A stretch of 64,000 nucleotides of DNA from Zygnema cylindricum (GCA_037447655.1 JBBHKE010001759.1:1-64000), one strand, 5' to 3'. Shown: positions 43,514-54,064, counted from the first letter of the stretch. The notes: generated by a model from the sequence alone, not told the origin. Numbers and translations are program-made.

Positions 43514-44420
43514 TCATTTTACATCTCTCATTTCAAATCTTTCCAGCATGTTACCTATAGCTTCTTTTTGAGTCAACATAATCAGCCTCTTGTTTCTGTC
43601 TCTTTCTACCTGTAATCCTAAGATGTATTTTGCCTCACCGAGGTCCTTCATCTCGAGCCTAGACCTTAAAGCCGCTTTGATGCGGTTTATTTCAACCATT
43701 GACTTACTTATTAATAATAGATCATGCACATATACAGCAATGTAAATTACCCCATCCTCTCCTTGTAGAACATATACAGAATGATCTGAGCTAATTCTCT
43801 TAAAATCTAGCCCAATCAAAAACTCATCTAACTTCAGATTCCACTGACACGGGGCTTGTTTTAGCCCATACAAAGATTTCATCAATTTAAACACTAATTC
43901 TTCCTTTCCCTTTTCAACATACATTTCAGGTTGTTGCATATAAATTGTTTCTTCTAACTCTCCATGGAAGAAAGCAGTTTTAACATCCATCTGATATATT
44001 TCTATATTCTCTATAGCCGCTAGACTTAGCAAAATTCTGACAGTGGGAAATCTAACAACTTGGGAGAAGGTTTCCTCAAAGTCAATACCTTCTTTTTGAT
44101 TATATCCCTTGGCCACTAGTCTTACCTTATACCTTTCGATGGTGTTGTCCGGGTTCCGCTTCACCTTAAATGCCCATTTGCTGCCGATGGCTTTCCTGCC
44201 CGAAGGAAGATCCACAAGCTCTTATGTCTGTGCCTCCATAATGGACTTCATTTCATCGTTTGTCGCCTCGATCCACTGATTTCTCTTAGGTGATGAGAAG
44301 GCCTCCAGGATCATTAGAGGCTCCTCTGTAGCTGGAGAAAAAATAAAGTGAGAGCTTGCTTGCAGACAGCTGCTAGATCTCTTTCCCCCCGGAAATTCAA
44401 AGGCTGAGATTGTCGGCAAC
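43514..44420 (-). pseudogene. Copia D reverse transcriptase
   Basis: The linker end ISAFEFPGGKRSSSCLQASS (44419-44222) has a stop, then an open frame 44215-43514: SKWAFKVKRNPDNTIERYKV, RLVAKGYNQKEGIDFEETFS, MDVKTAFFHGELEETIYM, SLYGLKQAPCQWNLKLDEFL and IAVYVHDLLLISKS. The catalytic YVDD reads YVHD, which should abolish polymerase activity. LTQKEAIGNMLERFEM follows before TAA. Apart from this change the domain is nearly complete at 234 codons. Confidence 0.86.
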
Positions 44421-44456
44421 CTCTTATTTCTCTGTTTAGTTTGAACCGAACTTGAT

Positions 44457-45880
44457 CTAGTACAGAATGTGTAGTAGTTCCTTCCACCTAAGGTGTAGCT
44501 TGTGGTGAAGCATCTTGTAAAGGCACCAGAGGAACTGAAGGAAGAGGTGTCCCACTTGCCGATGGAAAGTAGACTCGCTGCGTATGGTGAAAAATGACAT
44601 ATTCTTGCTTTTCTTTTGCCGGTTGATCTGACACTTGAAACAGGTCAACCGAATCAAGTTCATCTTTAATCAGGATATTTCTAGAAACAATCACTTTCTG
44701 TTTCTCAAGTAGAAACACTCTATATCCTTTCGCATTATCATCATACCCCATGAAAATCCCAGGTAAGCCTTTAGGCTCCATTTTCCATCTATCATGTGAA
44801 GTATCTAAAATAAAACACCTGCTACCTAAGATCTTAAAATGACTAACATCAGGTTTTTCCCCAGTCCAAAGCTCATAAGGTGTAGTGCTAACAGACCTAG
44901 AAGCAATTATATTTTTAATATAAACAACACAGTTAAGTGCTTAAGCCCAGAATTTCAAATCTAGCCCTTTATCTACAAGCATGGACCGGGCACTCTCTGT
45001 CACTGTCCTATTTAATCTCTCAGACACACCATTTTGTTTCGGTGTATATGGAACTGTAAGATTGTGACTGATACTTTCGTGAAGGAGAAATTCTTCGAAT
45101 TCAATCGATGTGTATTCTCCCCGTTGTCTGATCTTAACGCCAATATTGGAACTCCATGAAGCTTTTCCGCCCACGCTTTGTAGTGTTTAAAGTGAGTAAA
45201 CACTTCACTTTTATGTTGCATGAAGTAAACTTTGGTGTACCTCGAGTAGTCATCTGTAAATGTGACCATATAGTGGACCCCTCCAGCCGAAGCCACTTGT
45301 GAAGGACCGAGAACATCAGAATGGATGAGCTGCAAAACTTTTTCCGATCTATGGTATGTTTCCTGTGGAAATGGCAATTTGTGGATCTTGCCAAGTGAAC
45401 AACCATCACATGTTTTTATAGGATGAGATGTGAGAGAAACTCCATCAACTTTTCCCGAATTCACCATTTTCTTTAGACTATCATAATTCATGTGTCCTAA
45501 TCTCTTATGCCATAACTCATTATCAAATTCGACACTTGAGTAGAGAACATCATTTTCTTTATATTTAGCCATGTCCATCCTTTACATTTTGCTAACATCT
45601 CTAGTTCCTGTTACTACGACTTTCCCTTTCTTGCTAACAACCTGTTCCCTCCTTTCAAAGCAACTTCAAAGCCTTTGCTCTCCACTAATGATGTAGAAAA
45701 AAGATTTTAACCCTAAAAATTTGGAATATACAAAACATTGTGAAAGGTTCTCTCTACCAACTTTCCCCCCACATCTACCATCAATGATACATCACCCTGA
45801 GCTGAGGTTTGAACACTCATGCCGCAAGCATATTAGATACTCTTTGGAGATGTTTGTTGCAGATTCGTAAAAGCCGCCAT
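44457..45880 (-). pseudogene. Copia D integrase and linker
   Basis: After the protease stop: STSLVESKGFEVALKGG, then the open frame 45578-45012 with ELWHKRLGHMNYDSLKKM, CDGCSLGKIHKLPF (zinc binding), LIHSDVLGPSQVASAGG (first Asp), FTDDYSRYTKVYF, LALRSDNGE (second Asp). A frameshift near 45120 passes to GEYTSIEFEEFLLHE and KQNGVSERLNRTVTES (Glu), to a stop at 44941. The linker continues to 44488 with PYELWTGEKPDVSHFKI and GIFMGYDDNAKGYRVF. All three DDE acids are present. Confidence 0.85.
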
Positions 45881-45883
45881 GTT

Positions 45884-46900
45884 CTAACACATGTGGGCAG
45901 ACGCTCCCGTGTCCATGAACCATCCTGCATACTTTGGACCCTCCATGGCAGCCGCCATAGCAAAGAAATCCGCCTCCTCTTGCTCATTGAAGATGAGAGA
46001 CTCATCTATATCAGTTGCAGAAGCTGAAAAAAGAGCATTTCCACGGGAAGGATTTCCAGAAAAACCTTTGTGATACTGGCTCTGCTGCCAACCTGGCCTG
46101 TATAAACTTGTCTCATTAGCCTTCTTCAATTTTGGACAGTACCTGTATCCATGACCCTTCTCAAAACAATAGAAACAAGTAGTAGTAGATGGCCTATTCT
46201 GCCTTGGATTAAACTGATTTTGATTCAGATTAAACTGATATCTTTTGTCAAAGTCTGTTGCAAATGCTTCAACCTTTCCTTCTCCATCAAGGAGTTTAGT
46301 ATTTGTTTCTTCCTCGAATATAAGATTATACGCTAACTGAAATGACCAGCTAGCTTTATCATGACTCTTTAATTGAACAGACACACCCTTTATGCTACTA
46401 GGGAGACCTCTAATAAGCAAAGTTGTCTGTTGAAACTCAAGAAATGACCCCCCAGCAGAAGAGTGAGCATCAATGAGCGCGCGAAAATTGTCACAATACT
46501 CAACCATAGTTCCCCCCGTGTATTTGTATCCCCAATTTTTTCCAGCCACCAAGAGCTCCTCCTAAACATTCGCTTTCTCAAAAGCGGATTTGAGGGATGT
46601 CCAAATCTCCCTCGCCTTCTTCATTTTCAGTCGAGACATGACCAAATTTTCTGAAATACAAAGAATTAGATTGTTCCTTGCCATTGAATTCTTTTTCGCC
46701 CAAGTTGGATCTGTTTCATCAAGGGAGCCATCCAAGACCCCCAATAAGTCAACAGTTTCAAACGACGATTCAACCATCGCCGCCCAGTACGCATACTTTT
46801 GGCCATTGAAGATAGGAATTCTTGACAAAAGGCCCATAACCAGTAGTTCTACAACCACCGTTGAAGGCCGAGAACCAGCAGTAGTAGTGGAAGTAGACAT
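45884..46900 (-). pseudogene. Copia D gag and protease start
   Basis: ATG at 46900 lies in the LTR; STSTTTAGSRPSTVVVELLV then MGLLSRIPIFNGQKYAYW reads straight through the half-tRNA primer site. A single in-frame TAG at 46562-46564 interrupts gag; the same frame continues to 45884. It has YKYTGGTMVEYCDNFRALID, QQTTLLIRGLPSSIKGVSV, the zinc knuckle CFYCFEKGHGYRYC, and the protease site WFMDTGASAHMC, where a TAG ends the frame. Gag forms the particle, and the protease matures it. Two stops in about 1 kb indicate modest age. Confidence 0.88.
46831..46842 (-). other. Half-tRNA-type primer binding site of copia D
   Basis: Minus strand GGTTATGGGCC, complementary to the initiator tRNA-Met anticodon region. 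It directly follows the LTR end region GTTGTAGAACTACT and lies inside the Gag frame (codons for VMGL). Confidence 0.58.
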
Positions 46901-47958
46901 GAAAAACAGCAGAAACTATCAAAGTACCTACTCAACAGCCAACTTAGAATTGACACAAAATATGACTCAGAAAGCCAATATGCTTCAAATTCGCCACAGT
47001 GATACAAAATACAGTAAACTGACAATTCCCAAAATTAGAGCCCAAATGACTTAATAAACCATAAGATATGATGTCTGGAATTTTCCCAAAAAACTGCCCT
47101 TAGAAAATCATATTCCCAAAAACTGCCCTTAGAAAATCATATTCCCAAAACTGGATGCTACAAAATTGGCTAAGTCCTAAGCTATATACTCACACTGTCG
47201 ATCTACTGATCTACACTAAATTTGGTAACCGTTACTACGGATATTATCCTGACTAATGACAAAGCATCCTACCTGTACGTCACTGTACCTCAAAACCCTA
47301 ATTATTATTTTCTAAAAACCTCATTAATGGAACACTATTTTTTTTATCACACTAAACTACAAACTAATGTTATTCAAATATTTACAGACATTGAACCATA
47401 CACAAAACGTTCTAACCGTACACAAAACGTTCCTAATGTTAAGTCAGCGGTAGCCGCTAAAGTCCACCCGAATAAGATCGTGTAGTACGAAGCACCTGAG
47501 TGCTTCGTCACTTGTGGTCCCACGTGAATCACGCCTCGTCACTTTGTGGTCGCACGTAAATCACGCCTCGTCACTTGCGGTCCCACGTGAATCGCGTTTG
47601 TCGACGTCTCTCAAAATCAATGATCATAATGCACTTCCGAAATATCCGGATGTTTCTATTTAATGATCATAAAAATATTCCGTAACATATAATTCCAAAA
47701 TATATGTATGACTCCAAAAATAGTCGTACCATATATTTTCCGAGATATCCGGATCAGATTCCGTCCGTCTGATCTGGCGATTCCAATTCTCTGGTGCGTG
47801 ACGCGTGTCGACGTCACTCCGTAAAACCTGCAAAGGTACAATACACTCTATTGTACTTTCCCTACTGTAACTTTAATAAAGGTGAGTCTTATATACCACT
47901 TTTTAGAAACTATTCTAAGTCTACTCTATTTACTAACTAAAGATTTCAAATCTCAACA
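46844..47958 (-). repeat. 5' LTR of copia D
   Basis: About 1115 bp from TGTTGAGATTTGAAATC (47958). The lower boundary is set by comparison with the element end at 40333 and is good to a few bases. It matches the 3' LTR closely except for the insertion there and a 35 bp tandem duplication near 47095-47135. Confidence 0.82.
47487..47596 (-). promoter_or_regulatory. Triple G-box tandem repeat with hairpin in the copia D LTR
   Basis: Three 32 bp units (47503-47534, 47535-47566, 47567-47596) of the form CTCGTCACTTGTGGTCCCAC plus GTGAATCACGC; units 1 and 3 hold CACGTG, unit 2 a variant. A perfect 9 bp hairpin ACGAAGCAC-CTGA-GTGCTTCGT (47487-47508) overlaps the first unit. The array is repeated in the 3' LTR at 40964-41057. 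G-boxes bind bZIP and bHLH factors in plants, so this is a likely U3 enhancer. Confidence 0.55.
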
Positions 47959-47975
47959 AAGTGACCCCTATAATT

Positions 47976-47984
47976 CCCCCCCCC
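47976..47984 (-). other. G-run, candidate polypurine tract of G2
   Basis: The minus strand reads AAGGAGCTGGGGGGGGG just after the PHD region and before the partial LTR piece. A purine tract at this place would prime plus-strand synthesis. A similar AGCT-plus-run occurs inside the element at 52565-52580. Confidence 0.4.
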
Positions 47985-48041
47985 AGCTCCTTAGCCTGCG
48001 GAAGAGCTGGTCAAAACCATTGGCGGCTCACGACGACCATG

Positions 48042-48218
48042 GCAAAACAAATGGCCAGCTGGCACAGCTGTCAATGGAGGAACTAAGCACTCCATGTGGA
48101 ACCCTTGGTTACAATGGTCGCATAAGAGCATGGAAGTCTCGCCGTCTGCTCGCCTGCAAATGGTACATTCGGTCGCCTCTGTGATTGGCATCCTCATCGG
48201 ATCCATATCCTGTGACAA
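48042..48218 (-). pseudogene. G2 C-terminal PHD finger
   Basis: Minus-strand frame 48218-47991, following the integrase tail after a frameshift. Cysteines and histidine are spaced as in C4HC3 PHD fingers: CTIC, 11 residues, CDHC, four residues (NQGF), H, two residues, C, 14 residues with PAGH, C. The last of the eight ligands is Arg where Cys is expected (HGR after the final Cys) and the usual Trp before it is Leu, both explicable by point mutation. PHD fingers bind histone H3 N-terminal tails. At this place gypsy chromoviruses carry a chromodomain, so a chromatin-targeting role for integration is inferred. Confidence 0.75.
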
Positions 48219-48806
48219 ATCCGGTAAGTAATAAGGTGCACAGTTCTTTGAATGCTCTCGATTATCCTGGTATCCGCACCCTGGAAACCCAACATCCCAT
48301 TAGCATCCATTTCCACCACACGAAGAATGTGTAGTGAAACATACGTGTCCAAAGTGTCGAAAGATTGTCGTCGAAGGTATACGTAATCTCCGACTTGGTA
48401 AGATTTCTGTTGAGGCTTGTAACTGCCACTTTGCTTGGTGGCAAAGCGCAAAGTATCCCGATGTTGGACAATATGAAAATTATCAAAAGCCATAGGCATC
48501 TCACGAGCAAAAAGCAAAGCACGGCGAGTTAGTTTTCTTCCAAGAATATGGTGTCAGACATTAGAGGCAAAGGTAAACTTGTTGCTTTCTAAATATTCCG
48601 ACCGAGCAAGGGTGCTCGACCGAAGAGAATATAGTACGGGCTGAAATTAGCCAAGCTAGCGTGTACAGACATCCGGTAGCCCATGGTGATATAACCCAAG
48701 GATTCGTCGCAGACAGAGATGTGTTTCTCCAAACAATGCTTTTGGAGAGCTCGCTTGAAAGTTTGGACAGCTCGATCCGCCAAGCTATCGGCTTGTGGGT
48801 GATCAC
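48195..48806 (-). pseudogene. G2 integrase, C-terminal half
   Basis: Minus strand. CDHPQADSLADRAVQTFKRA aligns with the third catalytic block of gypsy integrases, but the usual Glu is Asp. HKHC and GYRMSVHASLANFSPYYILF, then FGRAPLLGRN follow, and a tail (48517-48194) with YQVGDYVYLRRQSFDTLD and LHILRVVEMDANGMLGFQG, a known gypsy C-terminal GPY-like segment. The upstream half is at 50000-50548; the solo LTR lies between. A frameshift near 48230 leads to the PHD frame. Confidence 0.8.
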
Positions 48807-49268
48807 AACTCTGAAACTCTGAGACCTCCATTGGCCCTCAGAGTAAGCAGATCCAAAAAGAAGCTTATCTAGATAGTGCCGACTCCAAGTGGATATAAAC
48901 CCAAATGACTGACCCTTTGACAATCAAAACCCAAATATAGATTCACCCCTATGAAATAACACTTTCTGTGTGGTCAGTTCCACCACCCAATGCAAAGTTA
49001 GAATATGAGATTTGGACACATTCACCCACTTTGACTTTCCCTTAGAAATATCGCCACCCTGGCAGACAAAAACTCTGACCGACTACACCCCTGTGTAGCG
49101 TGGACTCCTCTGAGTCCGCAGCAAAAAGAATCACTGAAAATGGTCAAGTAAATTGATAGTTATGGCTGGCCAAAGTTTGCCATTTATACAAGGTGCTCTC
49201 TGGGAGAGGCAGCTACTTACCCAAAATTTTCTAAGTCCTATTTCCCCTCTAAAACTCTATCTACTGAA

Positions 49269-49343
49269 GTACGGCACCAATCAAATTACTGTGTCGTACA
49301 GAAAAGTACAGGTGCCGGTGTACTTTCTGTACGGCCATTGTAC
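49269..49343 (-). promoter_or_regulatory. GTAC cluster in the solo LTR
   Basis: Six GTAC tetramers in 75 bp with CACCAATCAAATTACTG beside them, the same arrangement as in LTR4. Confidence 0.4.
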
Positions 49344-49725
49344 AACATGGCCAAATTGTCGACACGTGTCATAGACGGATTCGTTCCCGCAATCTCCGGA
49401 GTCGCCGCAATCCAACATTGTCGCGCCACGTGTCACATGAAGTGGCGATGGCTGAAAAACGCCAAAAGTACATGTTCCGTGATCGCGGCACCTATCGCGC
49501 CCGTCCGATCAAAAACCGGCTATAATCTTAGCCGCTGAAATTCGACGCGCGGTATTTGTTTCGCTATCGAAACAAATGCGCGGTATCCGTTTCGTACCCG
49601 TACTGTACTCCGTACTATATTAAAACGGTATCTATGTACTAAGAATCTATTTCCCGTTAAACGATTTAGTCTACGCGTAACAATGTATATTGTAATCAAA
49701 CCTAACGTAATGTAACACTAGTTTT

Positions 49726-49800
49726 AGGTTTAACGGTTAAAGGCAACGGCTACGCCCACTTGTCAGACGGCAGGTTTCAGGTTCAATACCTGGGTCCGTC
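49726..49800 (+). other. tRNA-like sequence, antisense to the solo LTR
   Basis: Plus strand TTTAACGGTTAAAGGC (D-arm-like), GGCTACGCCC, then TCAGGTTCAATACCTGG (T-arm with TTCAATA loop and 5 bp stem). It matches the antisense blocks of LTR2 and LTR3 in position and order. Confidence 0.5.
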
Positions 49801-49999
49801 AAGTACATTTTATTAAATCTACCTAATTCACTTTCTGTCTTCTCTAGAGAGTTTAGGTAGCCATGGCTCTAGCTCCCTTTCCAGCCTTCAGTGACTACAG
49901 CAAGTGTGGGGGCTTAGAGAAGGGGACTTAGAGGCAGACGGCATCAGCTCTTTTTCTATCATAATACAGACCTAGAAAATACTCAAATATCAACAAACT

Positions 50000-50548
50000 C
50001 GTCCGACAATGATTAATTAAAGCTTCATCCAACATTTCTTGAAATTCCCCTTTGAACTCCGTACCCTGGTCCGTGAGAACCTATGCAGGAGCTCCATAAC
50101 GCATGAGAACGTTCTCTTTAAAAGCAGCGGTGGTCAATTTAGCTGTCTTGTGGGGAAGAGTGACCACCTCTACCCACTTGCTAAAAGTTTCAATCATTAT
50201 CATGATGTATTGTTTCCCCTTTCAAGATAAGGGAAACGGTCCAGCAAGATGGACGGACCAGCGATAAAACAATCCTCTGATGGGCAATGGTTGTAGCGAC
50301 ACCTGCCGATTAGAGAAAGAGGTGCGTAAGCGCTCGCATGTGGCGCATTTGTGGAGAATGGCCGCCACATCCGCTTGCATTTCGGACCACCAATAGCGTG
50401 CCTTTACAAGGATCAAAGTGCGCTTGGTCTCGTCATGGCCAAGCTCAGTATGTATCTGCTCAATCAAGGACAAGCGCTCGGTTGGCCGGGGGACATGTCG
50501 ATGAATGCTGTCCGCCAGCAATCGAACTAAAGATCCGTCGAGCCACAT
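50000..50548 (-). pseudogene. G2 integrase, N-terminal half
   Basis: Minus strand: SLIEQIHTELGHDETKRTLI and CATCERLRTSF give the HHCC zinc-binding domain; RYWWSEMQADVAAILHK lies between. The core starts RWSVHLAGPFPLS, where gypsy integrases have V-D-L; the catalytic Asp is His. After a stop, KQYIMIMIETFSKWVEVVTL and VLTDQGTEFKGEF (second Asp) reach the solo LTR junction. Integrase inserts the cDNA into the chromosome; with the first acid lost this copy is inactive. Confidence 0.85.
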
Positions 50549-50559
50549 ATAATTTTTGG

Positions 50560-51140
50560 CTCGTTTCTTTACTCAGTCTTCCTCCTCGGCGGTAGTACCG
50601 GGTCGAAAGGTTTGAGAGGAGAGGAAGAAGATTAATGGGCCGTCGCGCCACGGATCCGTGGCCGGCCGAGGGTGAGGCATAGAAGAGAGACAGTAAGTGA
50701 TATACGAACCAGCCAACATGGCCGGTACCTCGTCCTCGTCGAAATCTTGCCGGACATTGTTATCGATGGTCCCGGGTAGTGGGTTCCGAGAAATCCCGTC
50801 GGCGTTCAAGCTTAACAAACCGGGCCGATGGATGATCTCAACGTCCTACTCTTGTAAAATTAAAGCCCATCGGGCAAGCTTCCCTGAAAGCTTATCGATA
50901 GTCATCAACCAATGAAAGGGGTGAGGGTCAGTTAGGAGCGTGAATGGCTTGCCGTACAGATAATGTCGAAAATGAACAATACCCCATACGGCGACGAGAC
51001 ATTCACCCTCGTAACTACAGTAATTAGATTAAGCTCGTTTATTGTTCCGGTTGGCGTATGCCAATACGTTTTCCTCTCCGTTCAACTCTCTTTGCGTTAA
51101 AATAGCCAAAATGCCTGGCTTCCCAAAATCGGTTTGTAGG
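50560..51140 (-). pseudogene. G2 RNase H
   Basis: It continues from RT: LPFCLQTDFGKPGILAILTQ (first Asp), a stop near 51029, then GECLVAVWGIVHFRHYLYGK (Glu), FTLLTDPHPFHWLM (Asp) and ARWALILQEYDVEIIHRPG, the gypsy RNase H end. NADGISRNPLPG follows (50818-50573). Catalytic residues are kept across two frames. Confidence 0.8.
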
Positions 51141-52228
51141 CAAAAGGGAAGCTTGTGGTTAGGAGGTCGGAGAATGGGAGCGCTGGAAAGGGCGGTTTTC
51201 AGTTTTTCAAACGCTTCTACTTGGGTGGGTCCCCAAACAAAAGGCACTTCTTTTTTGAGAAGGTCGTTTAGGGGAGAAGCAAACGTACTAAAATTCAGTA
51301 CAAATAGACGATAATAATTGGCTAATCTGAGAAAAGCCCTCAGACTAATGAGATCTGTAGGGGCCACAAGTTTAGTGATAGCCTCTACCTTAGCTTCCAA
51401 AGGAGTGATGCCCTCAGCTGAAATAAAATGGCCGAGATAGGGCACTCCCTCCGCACCGAAAGTACACTTGGCTGGGTGACACTTCAGCACGACTTTCTTT
51501 AACTCGGTGAGAACCCACTCAATATGGCACGCATGCTCCTCAACTGTGGCGGAAGTGATTATCAAGCCATTGATGTAGCACCGGGCAACTTTACATCCAC
51601 CCAACACCGAATCCATGACTTTTTGAAACACGGCGGGTGCGTTCTTAAGACCGAAAGGCATAACTGCCCATTCCCACCGACCATCACTGCCCCAAAATGC
51701 AGTTTTATGCCGATCTCTTTCCTCGATTTCAAACTGGTTAAACCCTTGACGCAAGTCAAAAATGCTAAAGAACTTTGCACCACCTACATGGTCAAATATT
51801 TCCTCCGCTAGAGGCATAGGGTAGTGGTCTTGAACAGTCCGGGCATTGAGCTCCCGGTAGTCCCCACACATTCTTCGCTCAATAAAATTTCCGTCGGAGT
51901 CTTTCTTCCTAGGAATGACTGTGGGGGCGGCAAAGGTGGAAACCGACCGATAGATTAGACCGGCTTCTTCCAATTTTGCGCATCTTTTGTCCACCATGTC
52001 CCATTCCATTTCAGAGAGACACTATTTCGGCTTAAAGATAGGTCGATCGTCTTCAAGGTCGATTAACATTTTGTAAGTAGAATGACGTCCAAGGTCATTC
52101 ATGGAGAAAGCAAACACATCTATATGACGGGTGAGTGTGTCAGTTAATAGTGTCTGTTCCGCCTTTGTGAGACTGGAACCGAACTTCCACTTGGGCGTCT
52201 CGAGACTCTTGATAGTGAAAGCTTCCAT
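51029..52228 (-). pseudogene. G2 reverse transcriptase
   Basis: Entry region TLLTDTLTRHIDVFAFSMND (52228-52022), TAG, then a long open frame 52009-51029: RRMCGDYRELNARTVQDHYP, SIFDLRQGFNQFEIEERDRH (first Asp), VMPFGLKNAPAVFQKVMDSV, CYINGLIITSATVEEH, HPAKCTFGAEGVPYLGHFIS, LRAFLRLANYYRLFV. The catalytic Y-x-D-D reads YING near 51563-51580, so both metal-binding Asp of this motif are lost. Otherwise the domain is complete and clearly Ty3/gypsy. Confidence 0.9.
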
Positions 52229-52559
52229 GGCTTCAGCAAATGCAATTTGCTCATCGGCGATGAGTTAGTGGCCTAACTCGTATTTTACCGGAGTCTGCTG
52301 CAAGCAATTTACCCAGTGGTGCCAGCTACGCGTCAAAAATGCAGCTGTCCAGTGCGGTGCCGGACCAGGAAACGATGAAATTGTGGATTGAACGGCTGTA
52401 TAGGCTGGGATTTCCCAAGACATATGACTGGGGTTGAGGAAATCATAGATGGAGATGTTTTTAACCGCAGGTGTGAGAGAAGGGAAGAGAAAAAACTGAA
52501 ATGGATTTCCCTTGAGACTAGGAGAGGTGCGAAAGGAAATAAGACGTGAAGGAGCCGCC

Positions 52560-53854
52560 GTATTCCCCCCCCCCCCAGCTGGTTGCATGGGGTGATTCTC
52601 TACGTAGCGACCAGCTGCAAGGCCGAGACCTAAGACAAATGATAAAGACTGAGGATCCATGACCCTACCCAACAAAGTGCAACGTTGTCTGCGTGTAAGG
52701 TCGGGGGGCGCAGTAGTGCATTCAATAAAATGCATGAGATGCTCCCGTTCTGTGGCAGTAGGCTCCTCTAACTCTCTAGTGACATTATTCCGGAGCATGT
52801 TTGGACCGTTATGAGAGTATGCATGGGAATTAAGGTAAGACACTAAAGTAGGAAGGACCTAGAGGGGCTGGCCAATTACATTAATGTTGTAATTTGGAGG
52901 GTAGTTAGATTAGACACATGATTGGACTTTGTGGAAAGGAAGCAAAGCGGTTGTAATGTCTATAGTGGGAGGTCGTACCAACAAATTAGCCTCACAAATA
53001 CGACCAACATTGATTAGGTTCGTCCATTTGGAGCGAACACGATGTGCCTAGGACCCATGCCGAGCGACATCAATAATTAGCGGGGGTCCAACAAGGTGTT
53101 TTATGCGCTTATAGTCAGCCAAAATTGTAGGCCGAGGATCATTATAAGCTGCGACGTTCTCTAAAATGTATCTGACAGGCTTGGTCATGGTTTGAAGAAA
53201 ATGAAGGACCCTCAAAAGCTCAAAAAACAATTTGGTACGGGGATTTGCCAAACCAAAACCTTTGCCTTCCCAAGACCTGCCTTGACACTCCCACCCCCCA
53301 AAAACAAGGTCTATCGGTTCGACATCCCGTAGATGATGATTACTAAGGATGTGAATGTCTTGAGGAAGAGCAGTATGCATGTGTAGAAAGGCTGACTGTG
53401 GAAAAAACTGTGGATACTGTGAATGTAGGAGATTATAGTGGTGCAATTGTGCTTTTCTAACTAATGCGTCAATTTCTACTGCAAAGTAGTAACGGATGAG
53501 GAGACCATTCCGTAAACATGACAATAGTGAAGTTCCGATCCCAGGGAATAGATCTAAAATATTGACCCCGTCCGTATGAGGACTCGGCTGTACGGGCTTC
53601 CAACTGATAGGCAAGAAACCCAAAGGATCGGTTGCAATTGTAGGTATAGGAGGGATAGTCGTTAATGGAATAGATAATGTGGACTTATAAATATTGTCAA
53701 ATGTGTGAGATTTGATAAGAAAACCCGGTTGTGCAAAGAGCTCGGGTAAGGGGGAACTATCCAGTATAATTTCTTCGGCCGTAAGAGAGTGGAAAATTTC
53801 CTCCCCAACGGAATTCCCTAAAAATGCGGGAAGAGCCGTAGCCGAGTGAGCCAT
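52560..53854 (-). pseudogene. G2 C5-cytosine DNA methyltransferase domain
   Basis: The second reading frame probably begins at ATG 53854 (MAHSATALPAFLGN). Motif I ILDLFPGIGTS (53533-53562), motif II VEIDA, motif IV FGGWECQGRS with the catalytic Cys codon at 53285-53287, motif VI ILENVAAYNDPRPT, then RHGS and TAG (53048), and AHRVRSKWTN (motif VIII-like). After further stops, 52843-52560 gives ATEREHLMHFIECTTAPPDL and RRQRCTLLGRVMDPQSL, fitting the C-terminal motif IX-X of DNMT3/DRM-type enzymes. About 430 codons in all, the size of a catalytic domain. The enzyme would methylate cytosine C5 using S-adenosylmethionine. Position between protease and RT, conserved in G1, shows that it belongs to the element. 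Confidence 0.87.
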
Positions 53855-54064
53855 AGTGGGCAAAGGTTAACGGGCTAAAATGAGAGGGAGGCAGATTTTG
53901 CGCTCTGGAAAGTGTGTCAGTCAGTAAGAAAATGTTTGGTCGTGCATGTCAACGCCACCGCGAATTCAGAATATAACGTCTTCGCCCACCAAACACTGAT
54001 AGTCGTCACATTTAGTGACCAATGCTCTAACGGCAATTTCAACGGACTCATTTTCGGTTCCTAT

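Larger units (their letters stand above)
40333..47958 (-). mobile_element. Copia D inside G2
   Basis: 7626 bp on the minus strand with the duplication AAGTG on both sides (40328-40332 and 47959-47963). It starts TGTTGAGATTTGAAATC (47958) and ends GGTTGTAGAAAAACA (40333). The order is 5' LTR, half-tRNA primer site, gag, protease, integrase, RT, RNase H, purine tract, 3' LTR; the 3' LTR carries a 1.3 kb insertion. Few lesions break it, so it is among the youngest elements here. Confidence 0.9.
48812..49995 (-). repeat. Solo copia LTR (A-family type) inside the G2 integrase
   Basis: 1184 bp flanked by AACTC (48807-48811 and 49996-50000). On the minus strand it starts TGTTGATATTTGAGTATT and ends GGAGGTCTCAGAGTTTCA. 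It has the GTAC cluster (49269-49343), a CCAAT box, the CCATGGCTACC block near 49862 and a tRNA-like block. Removing it and one AACTC rejoins the integrase reading. No internal domain is present, so it is a solo LTR from LTR-LTR recombination. Confidence 0.85.
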
